Below the pieces are notes generated by a model, which was given only the letters and a program-made list of their open reading frames with translations, did no database searches and had not been told where the DNA came from. From positions 171,392 through 235,391 of the forward strand of contig JAQJVL010001190.1 in the NCBI GenBank assembly GCA_035578905.1: 64,000 bases of DNA. The letters run 5' to 3'. Positions 1-11,231 of the stretch are shown here, one piece after another (within the stretch, counting starts at the first letter, position 1; every line of letters begins with the position of its first letter). Origin of the DNA: Stictocephala bisonia. Lineage: Eukaryota > Arthropoda > Insecta > Hemiptera > Membracidae. The translations under genes and the position numbers were made by a program.

Positions 1-1543
1 ATTTATCATCGTACTGGATCCCTTCTACCACTGCTGGACTCAGACCACAAGTTTCTCCAGATATATTTTATGGGAACAACTAATGAGCAAGTTGATCAGC
101 GTTGTCGATTTTATACTGGAACTAATCGAGAAATCATTGCTTCACTACAAGATTTGTTTGATCAACATAACGTATTAGTTCGACTTTTCAAGATGGCCCT
201 CGAGTGAATGCCAACGGATGATCACGTTGTTGTCATTATGGCTGACAAAACACCGGTCGGACAACACGAAAGACGATACAACGCACCAACAATAATGAAG
301 TAGCTATTGTCATAGTTGGTGAACAATTTAATTCACGTGACATAGTACTTCATCGCAGAAGATTGATGATTCGTGACAACACTGACAATCACATTTTTAA
401 ATGTCGGCAGTTGTTTAGTCAGTACATTGTAGATATGTATGCAAAAATTGAGACAGAACGACTGCTGTTTATTTGACTGAACTAAACCAAACTTCGTTCA
501 GAAGAATATGTACATCTACGTGATGCAATTGCTATTGATGGAAATTGCAATGAAGTAGGGAAAATGGTCATACTACCATTCACAAGTGTGAATGTGTGGC
601 TTCATTCAAAGGAAGTCCACGGCACATGCATGAGTACGCACAAGACGCAATGACTTATGTCCGCGCATATGGCCGTCCAGATTTGTTTATTACATTCACT
701 TGCAATCCTACTTGGGATGAAATTAAGGAACTTTTGTTACCTGGACAATCGCCTCCGGATCGTCATGACATCATTGCACGAGTTTTCAAACAAAAGTTGA
801 AATCAATGATAGATTTCATCATTAAACAACATGTTTTTGGAGAGACACGCTGTTGGATGTATTCGGTTGAATTGCAGAAAAGAGGATTACCGCATGCACA
901 CATTTTGATCTGGTTGATCAACAAAATTACACCTGACAAAATTGATGAAGTTATTTCGGCAGAAATACCTAATGTTGACATTGATCCCGGCTTATTTGAA
1001 GTCGTCAGCAAAAACATGATTCATGGGCCATGTGGTGCGCTTAACAATAATTCCCCTTGCATGAAGGATGGGAAATGCACTAAACGCTATCCAAGAGAGT
1101 TACACAGTGAAACTATCACTGGAAATGATGGATATCCACAATATCGTAGACGATCAATGGAAGATGGTGGTAAATTAATAACTTTAAAAGTGCGCAACAA
1201 TGATATTGAAGTCGATAATCGATGGATTGTGCCATATTCACCGTTACTGTCAAAGACATTCAAAGCACATATCAATGTCGAGTATTGTAATTCAGTGAAA
1301 TCAATCAAATACATTTGTAAATATGTCAACAAAGGAAGCGATATGGCAGTTTTTGGAGTGAGAAATGCATCTGTACCAATAGATGAAATCGAACGATACC
1401 AATTGGGACGCTACATAAGTAGCAATGAAGCTGTTTGGCGTATTTTTTCATTTATAATTCATGAACGTCATCTGTTGTACATCTGGCAGTACATCTTGAA
1501 AATGGACAGCGTGTGTATTTTACACCAGAAAATGTTCAAGTGA
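1..1543 (+). pseudogene. Helitron Rep (HUH/Y2) endonuclease region, broken
   Basis: The intact enzyme nicks and rejoins single-stranded DNA during rolling-circle transposition. Bases 1-290 translate in frame 1 to the usual Helitron-like N-terminal region (IYHRTGSLLPLLDSDHKF and onward), with a stop at about 206-208. Frame then changes. The Rep core is open from 596 to 1543 and includes RPDLFITFTCNPTWDEI, the HUH motif in GLPHAHILIWL (two histidines around one hydrophobic residue), a Cys/His-rich stretch HGPCGALNNNSPC, and the paired-tyrosine motif IKYICKYVNKGSD. The reading frame is then lost near 1540. The stops and frame changes make it a pseudogene. The family assignment is secure from the motifs and their order. 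Confidence 0.88.
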
Positions 1544-2364
1544 GAGCTGTCTTATCACCGCAAACCACATTAACTGGTTTCTTTACATTGTGCACTGATA
1601 ATTTGTTCACAAGAACTTTACTATACTCAGAAATACCGAAATACTACACATGGAATACATCAGAGAAAAAGTTTCAACGTCGTAAACAGGGCAGACCAGT
1701 TGAAGGACATCCAAATTTGTATTCGTCCGACGCGTTAGGCCGACTTTATACAGTCCATCCAAACAATCAGGAATGTTTTTACTTGCGATTGATATTGGTT
1801 AACGTACGTGGGCCTAGATCATTTGAAGAACTGAGATCAGTAAATGGTGAAGTGTGTTCAACCTATCGAGAAGCTTGCCAGAAGTTAAATCTTCTTGAAA
1901 ACGATGCCCATTGGGACACAACGCTCGCTGACGCATCGAATACTGCTCAACCACAGCAAATACGCAATTTATTTGCAATAATACTCAAAACATGTTTTCC
2001 ATCCAATCCTAAAGTTCTTTGGGAAAAGTACAAAGAATGTATGAGTGAAGACATCCTACATCATTTGCGAGTAACGAATTCGGAAATGCAATACACACCA
2101 AACGTGTATAATGAGGCGTTGGTTTCGGTCGAGGATATATGTTTAGCTATCGCTAACAAAGGATTGGTGGATTTTGGAATGAGTGCACCAAATCGACTGG
2201 TAAATGGTGCTTATGATCGTGATTTGCATCGTGAAACACACTTCGATGTCAATGATTTGAGTACATTTGTTGATAATAACCATCCTAAATTGCTTCCTGA
2301 GCAACGTATTATATATGACACAATCATGAATCACACTATCACACAATCACACTATTACAAATAA
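1513..2364 (+). pseudogene. Helitron Rep-helicase linker region
   Basis: This continues the Helitron polyprotein in another frame. It begins with a stretch typical of the sequence just after Rep (RVYFTPENVQVRA is encoded from about 1510), passes through FYLRLILVNVRGPRSFEELR, and ends in LLPEQRIIYDTIMNHT just before the helicase P-loop. The segment is open for 283 codons and overlaps the end of the Rep frame, which shows that one indel near 1510-1540 separates them. It has no independent catalytic motif and is part of the parent transposase, not a separate gene. Confidence 0.8.
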
Positions 2365-2370
2365 AAGTGG

Positions 2371-3675
2371 CGGGTTATACTTCATGGATGCACCTGGAGG
2401 TACAGGAAAACCCTTTCTTATTTCAGTCGTATTGGCAACCATCCGATCAAGGAATAAAATTGCACTGGCAATTGCATCATCAGGAATTGCGGCAACACTT
2501 TTGGATGGTGGTCGAACAGCGCATTCGGCATTGAAATTGCCATTGAATTTGCAAAACACTGACACACCAACATGCAACATCACCAAAAATTCTGGAATGG
2601 GCACGTTCTACAAAAATGTGAGATTATTATTTGGGATGAGTGCACCATGGCTCACAAAAAAGCATTGGAAGCGCTCGATCATACACTACAAGATTTGAGG
2701 GGAAATGGACAACCCTTTGGCAGAGCATTGATTTTATTGTCTGGAGATTTTCGACAAACCCTCCCAGTAATACCACGTTCTACACCCGCAGATGAATTGA
2801 ATGCATGCCTATAATCATCGGTGTTATGGCGACATGTAAATAAATTAACTCTTAAAACAAACATGCGAGTTCAGCTACAGGAAGATGCTTCCGCCAAACT
2901 ATTCTCAAAGCAATTGCTAGATATTGGGAATGGAAATATGGCAATTGAAAGATCCACCCAATGTGTCACACTGCCAACAAACTTCTGTAATCTTACATCA
3001 ACCAAAGAAGAATTAATACAATACGTTTTTCCAAATATTGTACAAAATCATCAAAATCACCAGTGGCTTAGTGTTCGTGCTATATTAGCAGCAACTAACA
3101 ACGATGTCAATGCGATCAATAACAGTATCCTAAACCGAATACCTGGTGAAGAAACAACGTATATGTCCATAGATACGGTGATGAATCAAGACGAAGTTGT
3201 AAATTATCCAACAGAATTCTTGAATTCACTTGATTTGCCAGGGGTACCACCACATATTTTAAAATTAAAAATAGGTGTGCCCATCATTCTTCTCAGAAAT
3301 ATCAACCCTATACGATTATGTAATGGCACAAGACTAATAGTAAAGAAACTGATGAACAATGTAATAGAAGCGTCCATCTTAAATGGCAGATTCAAGGGAG
3401 AAGATGTCTTATTGCAACGGATTCCAATGATCCCGACAGATATTCCGTTTGAGTTCAAACGCTTGCAGTTTCCTGTGCGACTTGCCTTCGCAATTACTAT
3501 AAACAAATCTCAAGGACAGTAACTGCAAGTGTGTGGATTAGACTTAACAAATCAATGTTTCTCACATGGACAAATCTATGTGGCCTGCTCCCGCGTTGGA
3601 AAACCAACCAATCTTTTTGTGTACACACAAAACGGAAGAACAAAAAATATTGTTTATAAAAAAGCCCTAGATTAA
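2371..3675 (+). pseudogene. Helitron Pif1-like helicase domain, broken
   Basis: Superfamily 1B (Pif1/RecD-like) helicase that unwinds the donor strand. The Walker A region reads APGGTGKPFLIS: the residue after the P-loop lysine, normally Thr or Ser, is Pro, which should prevent nucleotide binding. After a frame change near 2600, Walker B reads IIIWDECTMAHK and is followed by LLSGDFRQTLPVI. A stop near 2812 splits the next block (LTLKTNMRVQLQ). The C-terminal helicase motif LAFAITINKSQGQ ends at an in-frame TAA (3520-3522), beyond which the same frame continues with HGQIYVACSRVGKP up to TAA at 3673-3675. Three or more disabling lesions are present. Confidence 0.9.
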
Positions 3676-3808
3676 ATTTTTGAAAGCGAAACGATTTTTT
3701 TATGTTTAATTAGATACTGTTTTTTTAATAAAACAATGTAAATTAGATTGGATGTAATCTTAAGATGTCTTCCTCTGAAATCGCAGCAACGCGCGACGGG
3801 TACGCTAG

Positions 3809-4099
3809 TATTACAATAAAATGAGGGCAAAAACATTGTTATTTTAGAGTTATTCAAGATTATGTTTTTTTCATATATCACTAACTTCTTTGCTCCGAGG
3901 TTTAGTATGATTGCTGTCCTTCAGTAATACTATACTGTAACCTTCAACAGTACACAGTACAGAAATGTTACCTTCAAGTAGTTGGAGATGATGCTTTTTC
4001 ATCCACTACTGATTACATTGCTCCAAGGTTTACTGTGATTGCTGTTATACTGTAATATCATCTTGTCATCTACTGTTACTGGCTGAAACACAATGACCA
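3809..4099. repeat. Imperfect short duplication between two elements
   Basis: Intergenic stretch between the Helitron 3' end and a LINE fragment. It holds two imperfect copies of a roughly 75-bp segment, at about 3888-3960 and 4008-4080, sharing TTGCTCC-AGGTTTA, TGATTGCTGT and TACTGTAA blocks. No coding signal is visible. Confidence 0.5.
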
Positions 4100-4640
4100 T
4101 ACACATTTATTGGCAGTCAGTTTAGATAGATATCACTGTTCTAAAAGTCATCTACAGAAAACAGCAGGTAACGTGAGAATAAGAACTAAAATTGTGCAAC
4201 GGCTTAACTGGATTATATTGGGGAGCCAACGCACAAATTCGGCGCTTTGTCCTTCGGTTTTCTCCGCTGGTGAATATTATGCTACCGTCTGGTTTAATAG
4301 TACACATGTACGAGATGATGATGTCTAACTAAACAGGACAATCAAGACTATCAATGTTTATCTCATTACAACCCTCTCTACCTTGGCTTCGAGTGATGTT
4401 CAACATAACTCCTCTTGATATAAGGCGCAAAGAGACCCTTCTTACAGATTAAAAAGAACCAATCTACTCAGAATCTGTCCATTTTGCAAGATATCTCTCA
4501 ATCTATAAAAGCCCCTCTTCGATTAGTTTTTTCACAAATGTAACCCCTCCCCAGTTAACCACAAACCTATGTTCGTCAAAACCCAACTTTGACGTTCGAA
4601 ACAAGTTTCTTGTATGAGACCCCTGTTAAGGAACTGTGAT
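4100..4640 (+). pseudogene. LINE reverse transcriptase C-terminal fragment (plus strand)
   Basis: The plus frame starting near 4110 reads AVSLDRYHCSKSHLQKTAG, KIVQRLNW and FSAGEYYATVWFNSTHV. This aligns with the minus-strand LINE at 5400-5700, which reads EVTLDRSLTFKSHLQ and VYSATEYSAPLWLNSAH. It is the region just after the reverse transcriptase palm in EN-RT type LINEs. Homology continues with stops and shifts to about 4640 (for example INVYLITTLSTLAS against a matching stretch in the other copy). It is a short, old fragment of the same family, lying head-to-head with the larger copy. Confidence 0.7.
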
Positions 4641-4769
4641 TTTTCCATAGACAAACTTCATTACTTAGAACCTTAAAATTTAAATAAATGCGAATGTTGT
4701 TATTTTCTTAACTGTCTCCATTGAAATATATTCCAGTATATATGTAGCGTATGGTTTTTGTCAGCTACC

Positions 4770-4795
4770 ATTTTTATTTATTTATTTATTTAAAA
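4770..4795. repeat. (TTTA)n tract, probable LINE 3' tail
   Basis: About five TTTA units lie between the two LINE fragments. Read on the minus strand this is a (TAAA)n tract at the 3' side of the minus-strand LINE, where simple-repeat tails are usual. The assignment is inferred from position. Confidence 0.5.
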
Positions 4796-4889
4796 ATTAG
4801 ATAAAAGCTGTGTTTGACTTGGAAAACATCCAAATGACTCTAGATATTAATAGAAATAAAAATCTAGTGGTCTCCTGTCACAGAGCTAA

Positions 4890-5700
4890 ATCCAATCCAT
4901 CAAGCCATTTAAGACCTGCTTCACTGATTCTATTTATGCTAGCTAATCCCTCTGTAAAACAGCGCAAGAGGCACTCTGAAACTATATGATCCATTGTACG
5001 GATGGACCCTCCACAAGCACATGACTGATGTACTGTCAATCCCCATTTGTATTTTCAGTAGTTACATCTGCCCACTCCAGTTCGGAACAGATTCAACAAT
5101 GTCCACTCCCTACGAGGGAGGTTCATCCCACCTACAGGTATTAACAAATTGTTAATAAGTAACTTATTACGTTCATCAAAACTGTTCCATTTACGGCCCA
5201 GCTAGTATTGGGTAAGAGATTTGATCTGCTCAACTGGAAAGCAGTACGTAGAGATGGGTTTCGAGATTCTAAGCGATCATTCTGACGTGGGAGAGATCTG
5301 GGCAGAGGGGAGGTGTGGGGCATTCAAGATCTTATTGATTTTTTAAGTAGCACCTCCCGACGTCTTATTTCTGGAGGAGCTATATTACACTAGACTGGGA
5401 GCCAAGGTATCGGAGTTGTCATGAGAGTGCCACTAATAGCTCTCATTACTCTATTAAGTTGTACATAAATTGCTTTTGAATGTGCGCTATTTAGCCATAA
5501 GGGAGCACTGTATTCAGTGGCTGAATAGACCAGTGACAAAGCAGTAGTGTGCAAGACGTGTGCGTTGGCTCCCTAAGTTGTTCCAGCAGTATGATGTAGT
5601 ACATTTGCCCTGGTTTGAATTTTAGCTGCTGTTTTTTTTTGAAGATGGCTTTTAAACGTCAGCGATCGATCTAACGTTACTTCCAAGTACTGTGTGTGAT
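4890..5700 (-). pseudogene. LINE post-palm C-terminal remnant
   Basis: Minus-strand frames give HTQYLEVTLDRSLTFKSHL, LVYSATEYSAPLWLN and, further on, a stretch with VMCLWRVHPYNGSYS near 5000, resembling the C-x-C-G-x-x-x-x-x-x-H region at the end of such LINEs. Several stops interrupt it. It matches the plus-strand fragment at 4100-4640, which confirms a shared family. Confidence 0.65.
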
Positions 5701-5803
5701 CATTGTCGATGAGTTTTGCAGCATTTAGAAAGACATTGAATTTTCAATTAGCTAGTCGATTACTTAAGTGGAAATAGGCTACTTAAATTACTAACACTTC
5801 GGC

Positions 5804-6720
5804 CTAGACGAAAACCAGTCTGCTCAACAGGAACATTAGAATCAGGAACAAGAATAGGTAATATTCTGTTGTATAACAGTCCTTCCAGCAACAAACACTA
5901 AGAAGAGATATTGGGCGATAACTTTCCACTCGTTTAAGGTCTTTGCCAGGCTTCAGAACAGCTACTATCTTTGAACTTGCCTTAGCTAGTATCTTATTGT
6001 AGACAGTTTGAAGCAATTGTTTCACTTTGCTACCAGCTTGCATTAGGAATTCCGGAAAAATACCGTCAAGACCGGCTACTTTCCTTGCTGGTATATCGAA
6101 AATCGCCGTATCTATCTCTTCTGCCGTGATATTTCTGGAGACTTCCAGGAGTGCCACTTAGCTCTTTTTAATTTCATTTAGCTTGTAAAGCACGATTGTC
6201 AGAAGGATTGCGGGCTGCCTTCAATAAGCTTACTATTCGTTTGGCTATCTTAAAAGCCTTCTGGTGGATCCCTTCTCTTTGGTTTGGGGATTTACCAGTA
6301 GAGTTTCCTTAAAAGTGACCACACTTTTCTACTGATATTGGTAAAGTTTATATCTTCAACAGTTTTAACCCATTTTTCTCTCCTGGCACTATCTAGACAG
6401 TGCAGCAGCAGGTTAGCTGTGGAGTTCTCGGTGCCATTAAACTCATTGTATAGGTCATCTGATTCCTTGCTCCATCATGGTATATACTCCTTTCTGTATC
6501 CTCTCGGTATGTAAGCTTTAGCAATGGGCAAGACGATACTTGTAACACGATCATAATTTCTTACTGTATGGGAAATAAACCTGATGCTATCATCTAGACC
6601 TGGAGGTAAAGGCCTCCCACTGTACTTTATTGAAATTCTATCTAAGCTTTTGAAAAGATCGAATTATGGGATTTTGGATTCCCAATGAAACCGACATGTT
6701 CAGCACAAGCCATGTTGAGA
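5804..6720 (-). pseudogene. LINE linker and N-terminal reverse transcriptase remnant
   Basis: The minus strand reads PPGLDDSIRFISHTVRN, SIVLPIAKAYIPRGYRKEY, WWSKESDDLYNEFNG and REKWVKTVEDINF. These are typical of the segment between endonuclease and RT in EN-RT LINEs. A frame from 6157 to 5804 then gives the RT opening with ARKVAGLDGIFPEFL (the K-x-x-G-x-D-G block), SSKIVAVLKPGKD and SYRPISLLSV. The frame degenerates after this and the catalytic palm is absent. Confidence 0.8.
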
Positions 6721-6879
6721 GTGGGGAAAAGCATCAATAACTTTCCTAATTTGTTTTGGGCTTGATTATCATTCACATGAGCAGAAGCTTAAGACGGGGT
6801 AATAACTTTGACGCCAACGAGCTGAATAAAAAGTGGCTGAATCTTTAGCATCAAATATCAGGAAAAGGTTGTTCAATTC

Positions 6880-7330
6880 AGTTCAGTCAGCAAGCTTTCT
6901 GCCAATCTCATCGTCGGTGTTATAGCCCCATTGGCTATGATGACTGTTGAAGTCCCCCACATAGAGGACAGGGTGTTCAAAACTTGGCAAAATCCTATCG
7001 TCAGGACACTGGATGCTGTGAGGCTTATAAATATTGACTATTGTACTTCTGACCCTTGGATTGCCAAGACAAAGATGTCACCATCAGAGCTTTTATGGGT
7101 ACTTTAAACATTGTCCATTTCATTCTTTACGTTTGTTGCAATATCATACATACACCCTATGCCCAATGGAATTAACAAGTCTGTATCGAGGAATATCCCC
7201 TCTTACACTATTATTATCTTCGATATGAGTCACTTGGAGTGCAAGGATATCAACATTGTTTTCTAGAAGAACCCTACTGATGCACTCACTTTTCGCCATG
7301 TTTAAGCCCTCAGCGTAAAAATGGACTACA
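6880..7330 (-). pseudogene. LINE endonuclease domain remnant
   Basis: The minus translation contains FYAEGLNMAKSECISRVL, ENNVDILALQ, a histidine-bearing stretch ending IEDNN, and then DIPRYRLVNSIGHRVYVYCN. This resembles the opening of an APE-type LINE endonuclease (N-x-R/E-G-L near the start, then VDILALQET). The normal catalytic Glu of the LALQE motif reads Val here. Stops and frame changes follow toward 6880. It is non-functional and part of the surrounding LINE. Confidence 0.65.
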
Positions 7331-7439
7331 TTTAAAATAGAAGCTATTATTTGTAATGAGCTTGGTCCTCAAAAGAGCCTTTTTAATTTTGTGTGGTAGC
7401 TGGTATTAGTAAATTCTAAATACCAACTGTAAAAAAAAT

Positions 7440-9906
7440 AATAACAAAGTAAATACAATGTTTCTTATCACGAAAACATACTAGAATTAGCAAATAAGTT
7501 TATTGAAAAAAATGAAATCAAAATTATTCTTAAAACAAGTCAAAACTGTTTTAGTGTGACCCTTGGGCCTGTTTTGTTGCGCATAATATTTTGAAATCAA
7601 TATCAAAGGTTGATAAATACACTCTTAAATCAGGACTTGCATTTAGCTTATTCCTATACTTGTTCTTAATAAAAGCATAGGAAGAGAACGATCTCTCAAC
7701 TAGTTCTGTGTTTGTAAAAGGAAGTAAAACCAGAAGGGCTTTTGTGGTTAAAGGTCCATATTCATTCCTTATGGTCACCCAGAATTGTCCAAGGGGTTTC
7801 TTTTTGAACTCGGACTTCAAGGAAGAGTCACTTGAAAGTTCTAGGAGCTTTTCCATCTCATGAACGGTCAATGTAGCAGTCTTGACGTTTTCTTCATTGA
7901 AAGGATCTGCAATCCAGTTCTCTCCGTCACCTCGTTTAGGAAAATACTTTCTAAAAGAGTCCTTCAGGTTTGTCAAATGTGTCACTATTTGATGTTTCAC
8001 TTTGTCAGCTATGGGCAGATTATTGTCACTCAATAAATCATGAAGCGTGCCAAAAAATTCAGCTTGATTGTTTTGAATACAGGTTTTCCAAAAATCAATT
8101 TTCTTCAGCATGGATTCAATTTTGTCAGCAACTTTGAATACTGTAATTGAGCTGTTCTGTAACTCTAAATTGAGTTTATTGATCTGTGAAAAAATGTCAG
8201 CTAAATAAGCAAGCTTTTGAAGCCAGTCACTATCATGAAACTTGGAGGCTAAATAAAAAGGATGCTCTTCAAAAAATACTTGCAGTTCATGTCTGAGCTC
8301 AAAAAGTCTTGTAAGAACCTTCCCGCGAGATAGCCACCTTACTTCAGTGTGCAAAAGCAACGTGGAGTGAATGCCACCCATATCTTCACAAAGCACTTTG
8401 AACAGTCTGGAGTTTGTTGCATTGGCTTTAACAAAGTTGACTACTTTAACTGCTTCATTGAGAACATCATTCAAAGAAGACGGCAACTTTTTGGCTGCAA
8501 GACTCTGTCTGTGGATGCAACAATGGCTCCATGCTACGTGGGGGGCCACTTCTTTTACCCGCCCCCGAAGACCGATATATATGCCAGACATTGATTTTCC
8601 CCCGTCAGTGCATATACCACACAATTTACCCCAGTCTATTTCTGTTTCACAGAAGTAGCTATAAATCACATTGAACACATCTTCCCCTGTAGTACGCTCA
8701 GTTACTGCATGGCACAGCAACAGATTTTCTTCAAACTCCTTGTTGGGATTTACATACCTTGCAGTAACAAATAAGATTGCTAGGGCAGCAATGTCCGTAC
8801 TTTCATCAACTTGGATGGAAAAAATTCACTGTCTTTTAATCGCTGAACCACTTTGTCTTCAATGTACTCAGAAATGTCGTGAATTTGCCGTGAAACTGTG
8901 TTGTTTGACAGCGGGATGGAGTTCACCTTACGAACAAAGTCCTGATCAAACATACACTGAACAGCATCTTTTATACAGGGGGCTATCAAATCCTCACCTA
9001 TTGTGTGGTTTTTACCACTTTTTGCAATATGGTAGCTAATTTTGTAAGAGGCTTCCACAGCATTTTCGTTATCTCTATTAACTGATGCGAAATAAAAAGA
9101 AACCACTCCATCTTTTCCATAATTTTTTGAAAGTCGTTCAAAATAGGTAATTTCTTTATTTTTGTGCTGGGCGTGTTTGGATTCAAGGTGGCGCAAAAGT
9201 AAGGAAGGTTTCATGCTTCCATTGCTTAAAATTTCTCCACAAACAACACATAGTGGGTTTGGACTTTCCACCTCTCCAGTAAACGAAAATCCATATTTCA
9301 AGTACTCATTTGAATATTTTCATTTCTTTGAGGAAGTTCCAGTACTAGTACTAGATTTATGAGGTTTAGTATCACTGGTACTCACACAAGAAGAATTTTC
9401 TGCTGCTGAGTCCCAGGACGTACTAGGCTTGCTAAGCACCTGACTTGCCGTATCAGTCTGATTCGTTTTAACTGATCCAGTTTTTAACCACTTTTCCATC
9501 TTCTTGATTACAGTTAAATGGTTTACAAATCAGTCAAAAACTAACACGCACAATAAGCAAGTAAAAAGTAAACTGAACATAAAATCACGTAATGAAGAGC
9601 GACAGACGACAGTCAACTACTATGCAAGTGAACTATGCGAGCACTGACTGACGGTACGGTAGCAGTGCATTGCGTGGCTAAGTGAGTGGGGGAGGGGGAG
9701 CGGCAGAGGGCTAACTGACCTTGACGAGCGAGCGCGAGTCAGACCATCGGACGATTCGGCGCGCCAGTACTGTACTTTTCAACCACCACGTAGGTAACGT
9801 ACGACAAACACATTAAGTCCGCCATTACCAAATATTTTCGGCGTACCCCCAATCAGGTCGTTGCGTACCCCCAAGGGGTACACGTACCCCAGGTTGGGAA
9901 CCGCTG
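7440..9906 (-). mobile_element. hAT DNA transposon, ZBED-like transposase, left end lost
   Basis: The minus-strand transposase (about 9500-7551) is followed at the right by a hAT-type terminal inverted repeat. The last 20 bases (9887-9906) read on the minus strand as CAGCGGTTCCCAACCTGGGG, the usual CAG-GGTTCCCAACC start of this hAT group. The GC-rich 5' untranslated part lies at 9620-9880. I could not find the matching repeat at the left end, where the element meets the LINE remnant near 7330-7440, so the left terminus is probably truncated and the exact left border is uncertain. Confidence 0.8.
7551..9500 (-). pseudogene. ZBED/SCAND3-like hAT transposase, broken
   Basis: DDE transposase of the hAT superfamily, of the group from which vertebrate ZBED5-like genes derive. 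The probable start is a Met near 9500 (MEKWLKTGSVK). The N-terminal part carries a BED-type zinc finger (PLCVVCGEILSNGSMKP, then LLRHLESKH). The central part holds VDESTD with the first catalytic Asp and CGICTDGGKSMSG with the second. The C-terminal dimerisation region reads TNTELVERSFSSYAFIKNKY and ends at 7551. Two lesions are visible: a TGA at about 9320 in place of a probable Arg codon, and a frame change in a six-T run near 8823, just before VDES. Most of the C-terminal 400 residues are open, so the copy is not very old. Confidence 0.88.
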
Positions 9907-9929
9907 ATCTATACCCTCAACCTTTAAAA

Positions 9930-10850
9930 TTATTTCATCTTCATAACCAGGCTTTATCATAATATGGCCCAACTGTCGGGAAATCTTCTTTCAGGCAATC
10001 CACGTTGATTAACATCGCCCAATCGTCTGAACTCAGGATCGTCATTTGTACTTTGTTTTATTTGAGGCAAACGCTCATTTACACGATTAAAAGATTTTCA
10101 TTGTTTAATTTCATAACATACTGTACTTCTTCTTTTCTCATACCAAATATCAACTCATATGTACTACAAAGTTTATTAGCTTGAGAAACAGAAGTTCTAG
10201 ATTATAAATCTGCAACAAGCATCCAGGTCGATATACACTATTAAATGAACATTGTTGCAATCGTAGGAGCATACTTTGGCGTCTTTTGGAGAAATAATCA
10301 ACAGCTTTTTAAAAATAGTCTCTAGATGCTTGTGGTCTGTTTGCAATAAAATTAAAAATGGCTTTATTGACAAAAGTGTACAAATGGTGATGCTAGGACT
10401 ATTAAGTCCTCTTTTACAACTATACCAAACCTATCCTCTCACCATTCGTAAACTTTGTCTGTTTCCACTGTGATGTCGTATTTCTAAAAGAGGTATTGAC
10501 CATACCTTTAAACCTTTCCTATTTAGGCATATGCTGACTCTGTTTCATTTAGAGTTCTTGATACATAATTGACAGGAAGATTTCTTTTGTTTTTCATTTC
10601 ATTAAAACTATCAATTCCTTTAATTTTTGTTTATGTTCTGTGAGCACATATATGGTTTTGTTTTCCACATAGATTCCAAGTTTTTCTGAAAGCAGGTCAA
10701 TATTTTGCCCCTTTATCACGCTTGCTACCACAAAACGTACTTTTGATAATCTCATGAGCTTTCACATTCATTTTTGTGAGGGATTTTCTCATTGACTGTG
10801 CCAAAGTACATGCTTGCTCATCTGATAAACATAGTAGCATTAGAGTGAGA
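9930..10850 (-). pseudogene. Collapsed Ty3/gypsy fragment (gag zinc region, RNase H)
   Basis: The minus strand carries pieces of a gypsy polyprotein. At about 10800-10640 there is a gag-like stretch with a knuckle-type motif (PAFRKTWNLCGKQNH, first Cys replaced by Trp). At about 10610-10500 there is PVNYVSRTLNETESAYA, the RNase H block. At about 10360-10200 there is LQTDHKHLETIFKK followed by ISPKDAK, the RNase H end of gypsy elements. Protease and reverse transcriptase are missing between the first two, so the copy is internally deleted. Stops are frequent. No LTR was identified. Confidence 0.65.
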
Positions 10851-11231
10851 GCTCTTTTATTTATTTATTTATATACAGCTAAATGTTTCTTCCTTAAGTT
10901 AGTATCATATATGCGCGCTACAAGATGGTCCCAAATAAGGCTTTTTTCAAATCAAGTTCAGACAAGTTTGCCAAAGAATAGAAATTTTAAAATTTCATCC
11001 TATCTGTTTAAACATCCTTATATGTTTCATTAGGTAATTTATTTGCAGTTTTGAACACATAAACTTCATAAGTTACATTTTATTATTAAATAAAGGATAG
11101 TTCATATAATATTTTAATAATAATGTCAATAGTGCCATCATCACCACAAAGCTTAGTTATTAGTTTTATTGCTGTGCTTACAGTTACTAAATAAAATAAA
11201 GCAATCTGTACCTTTCATTTCTGAATTTCAC

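Larger units (their letters stand above)
1..3808 (+). mobile_element. Autonomous Helitron, decayed, 5' end outside window
   Basis: Rolling-circle transposon. In order it shows a Helitron-like N-terminal region (from base 1), a Rep/HUH nuclease region (596-1543), a linker (1513-2364) and a Pif1-type helicase (about 2371-3675). These are spread over several frames by indels and stops, so it is dead as an autonomous element. The 3' end fits Helitron rules: a GC-rich subterminal stretch with short CGC-rich self-complementarity, then CTAG at 3805-3808 followed by host T. The 5' TC end lies left of the window. The end is unlike that of the short Helitrons at 55 and 62-64 kb, so this copy is not their obvious source. 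Confidence 0.9.
4870..7330 (-). mobile_element. Non-LTR retrotransposon (EN-RT LINE), decayed, RT core deleted
   Basis: Read on the minus strand the element shows an apurinic-type endonuclease region (about 7330-6880), a linker (6720-6170), the start of the reverse transcriptase (6157-5804), and then a C-terminal region (about 5700-4870) that begins beyond the RT palm. The sequence passes from the RT N-terminal block directly to the post-palm block, so the segment that should hold the YxDD catalytic motif is missing. Many stops and shifts are present. Layout and motifs fit the Jockey/CR1/RTE group of LINEs, but I cannot name the clade. Confidence 0.8.

Noticed and set aside
8349..9039. Plus-strand frames over the hAT transposase
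   Set aside because: Shadows of the minus-strand transposase, which has clear domain motifs.
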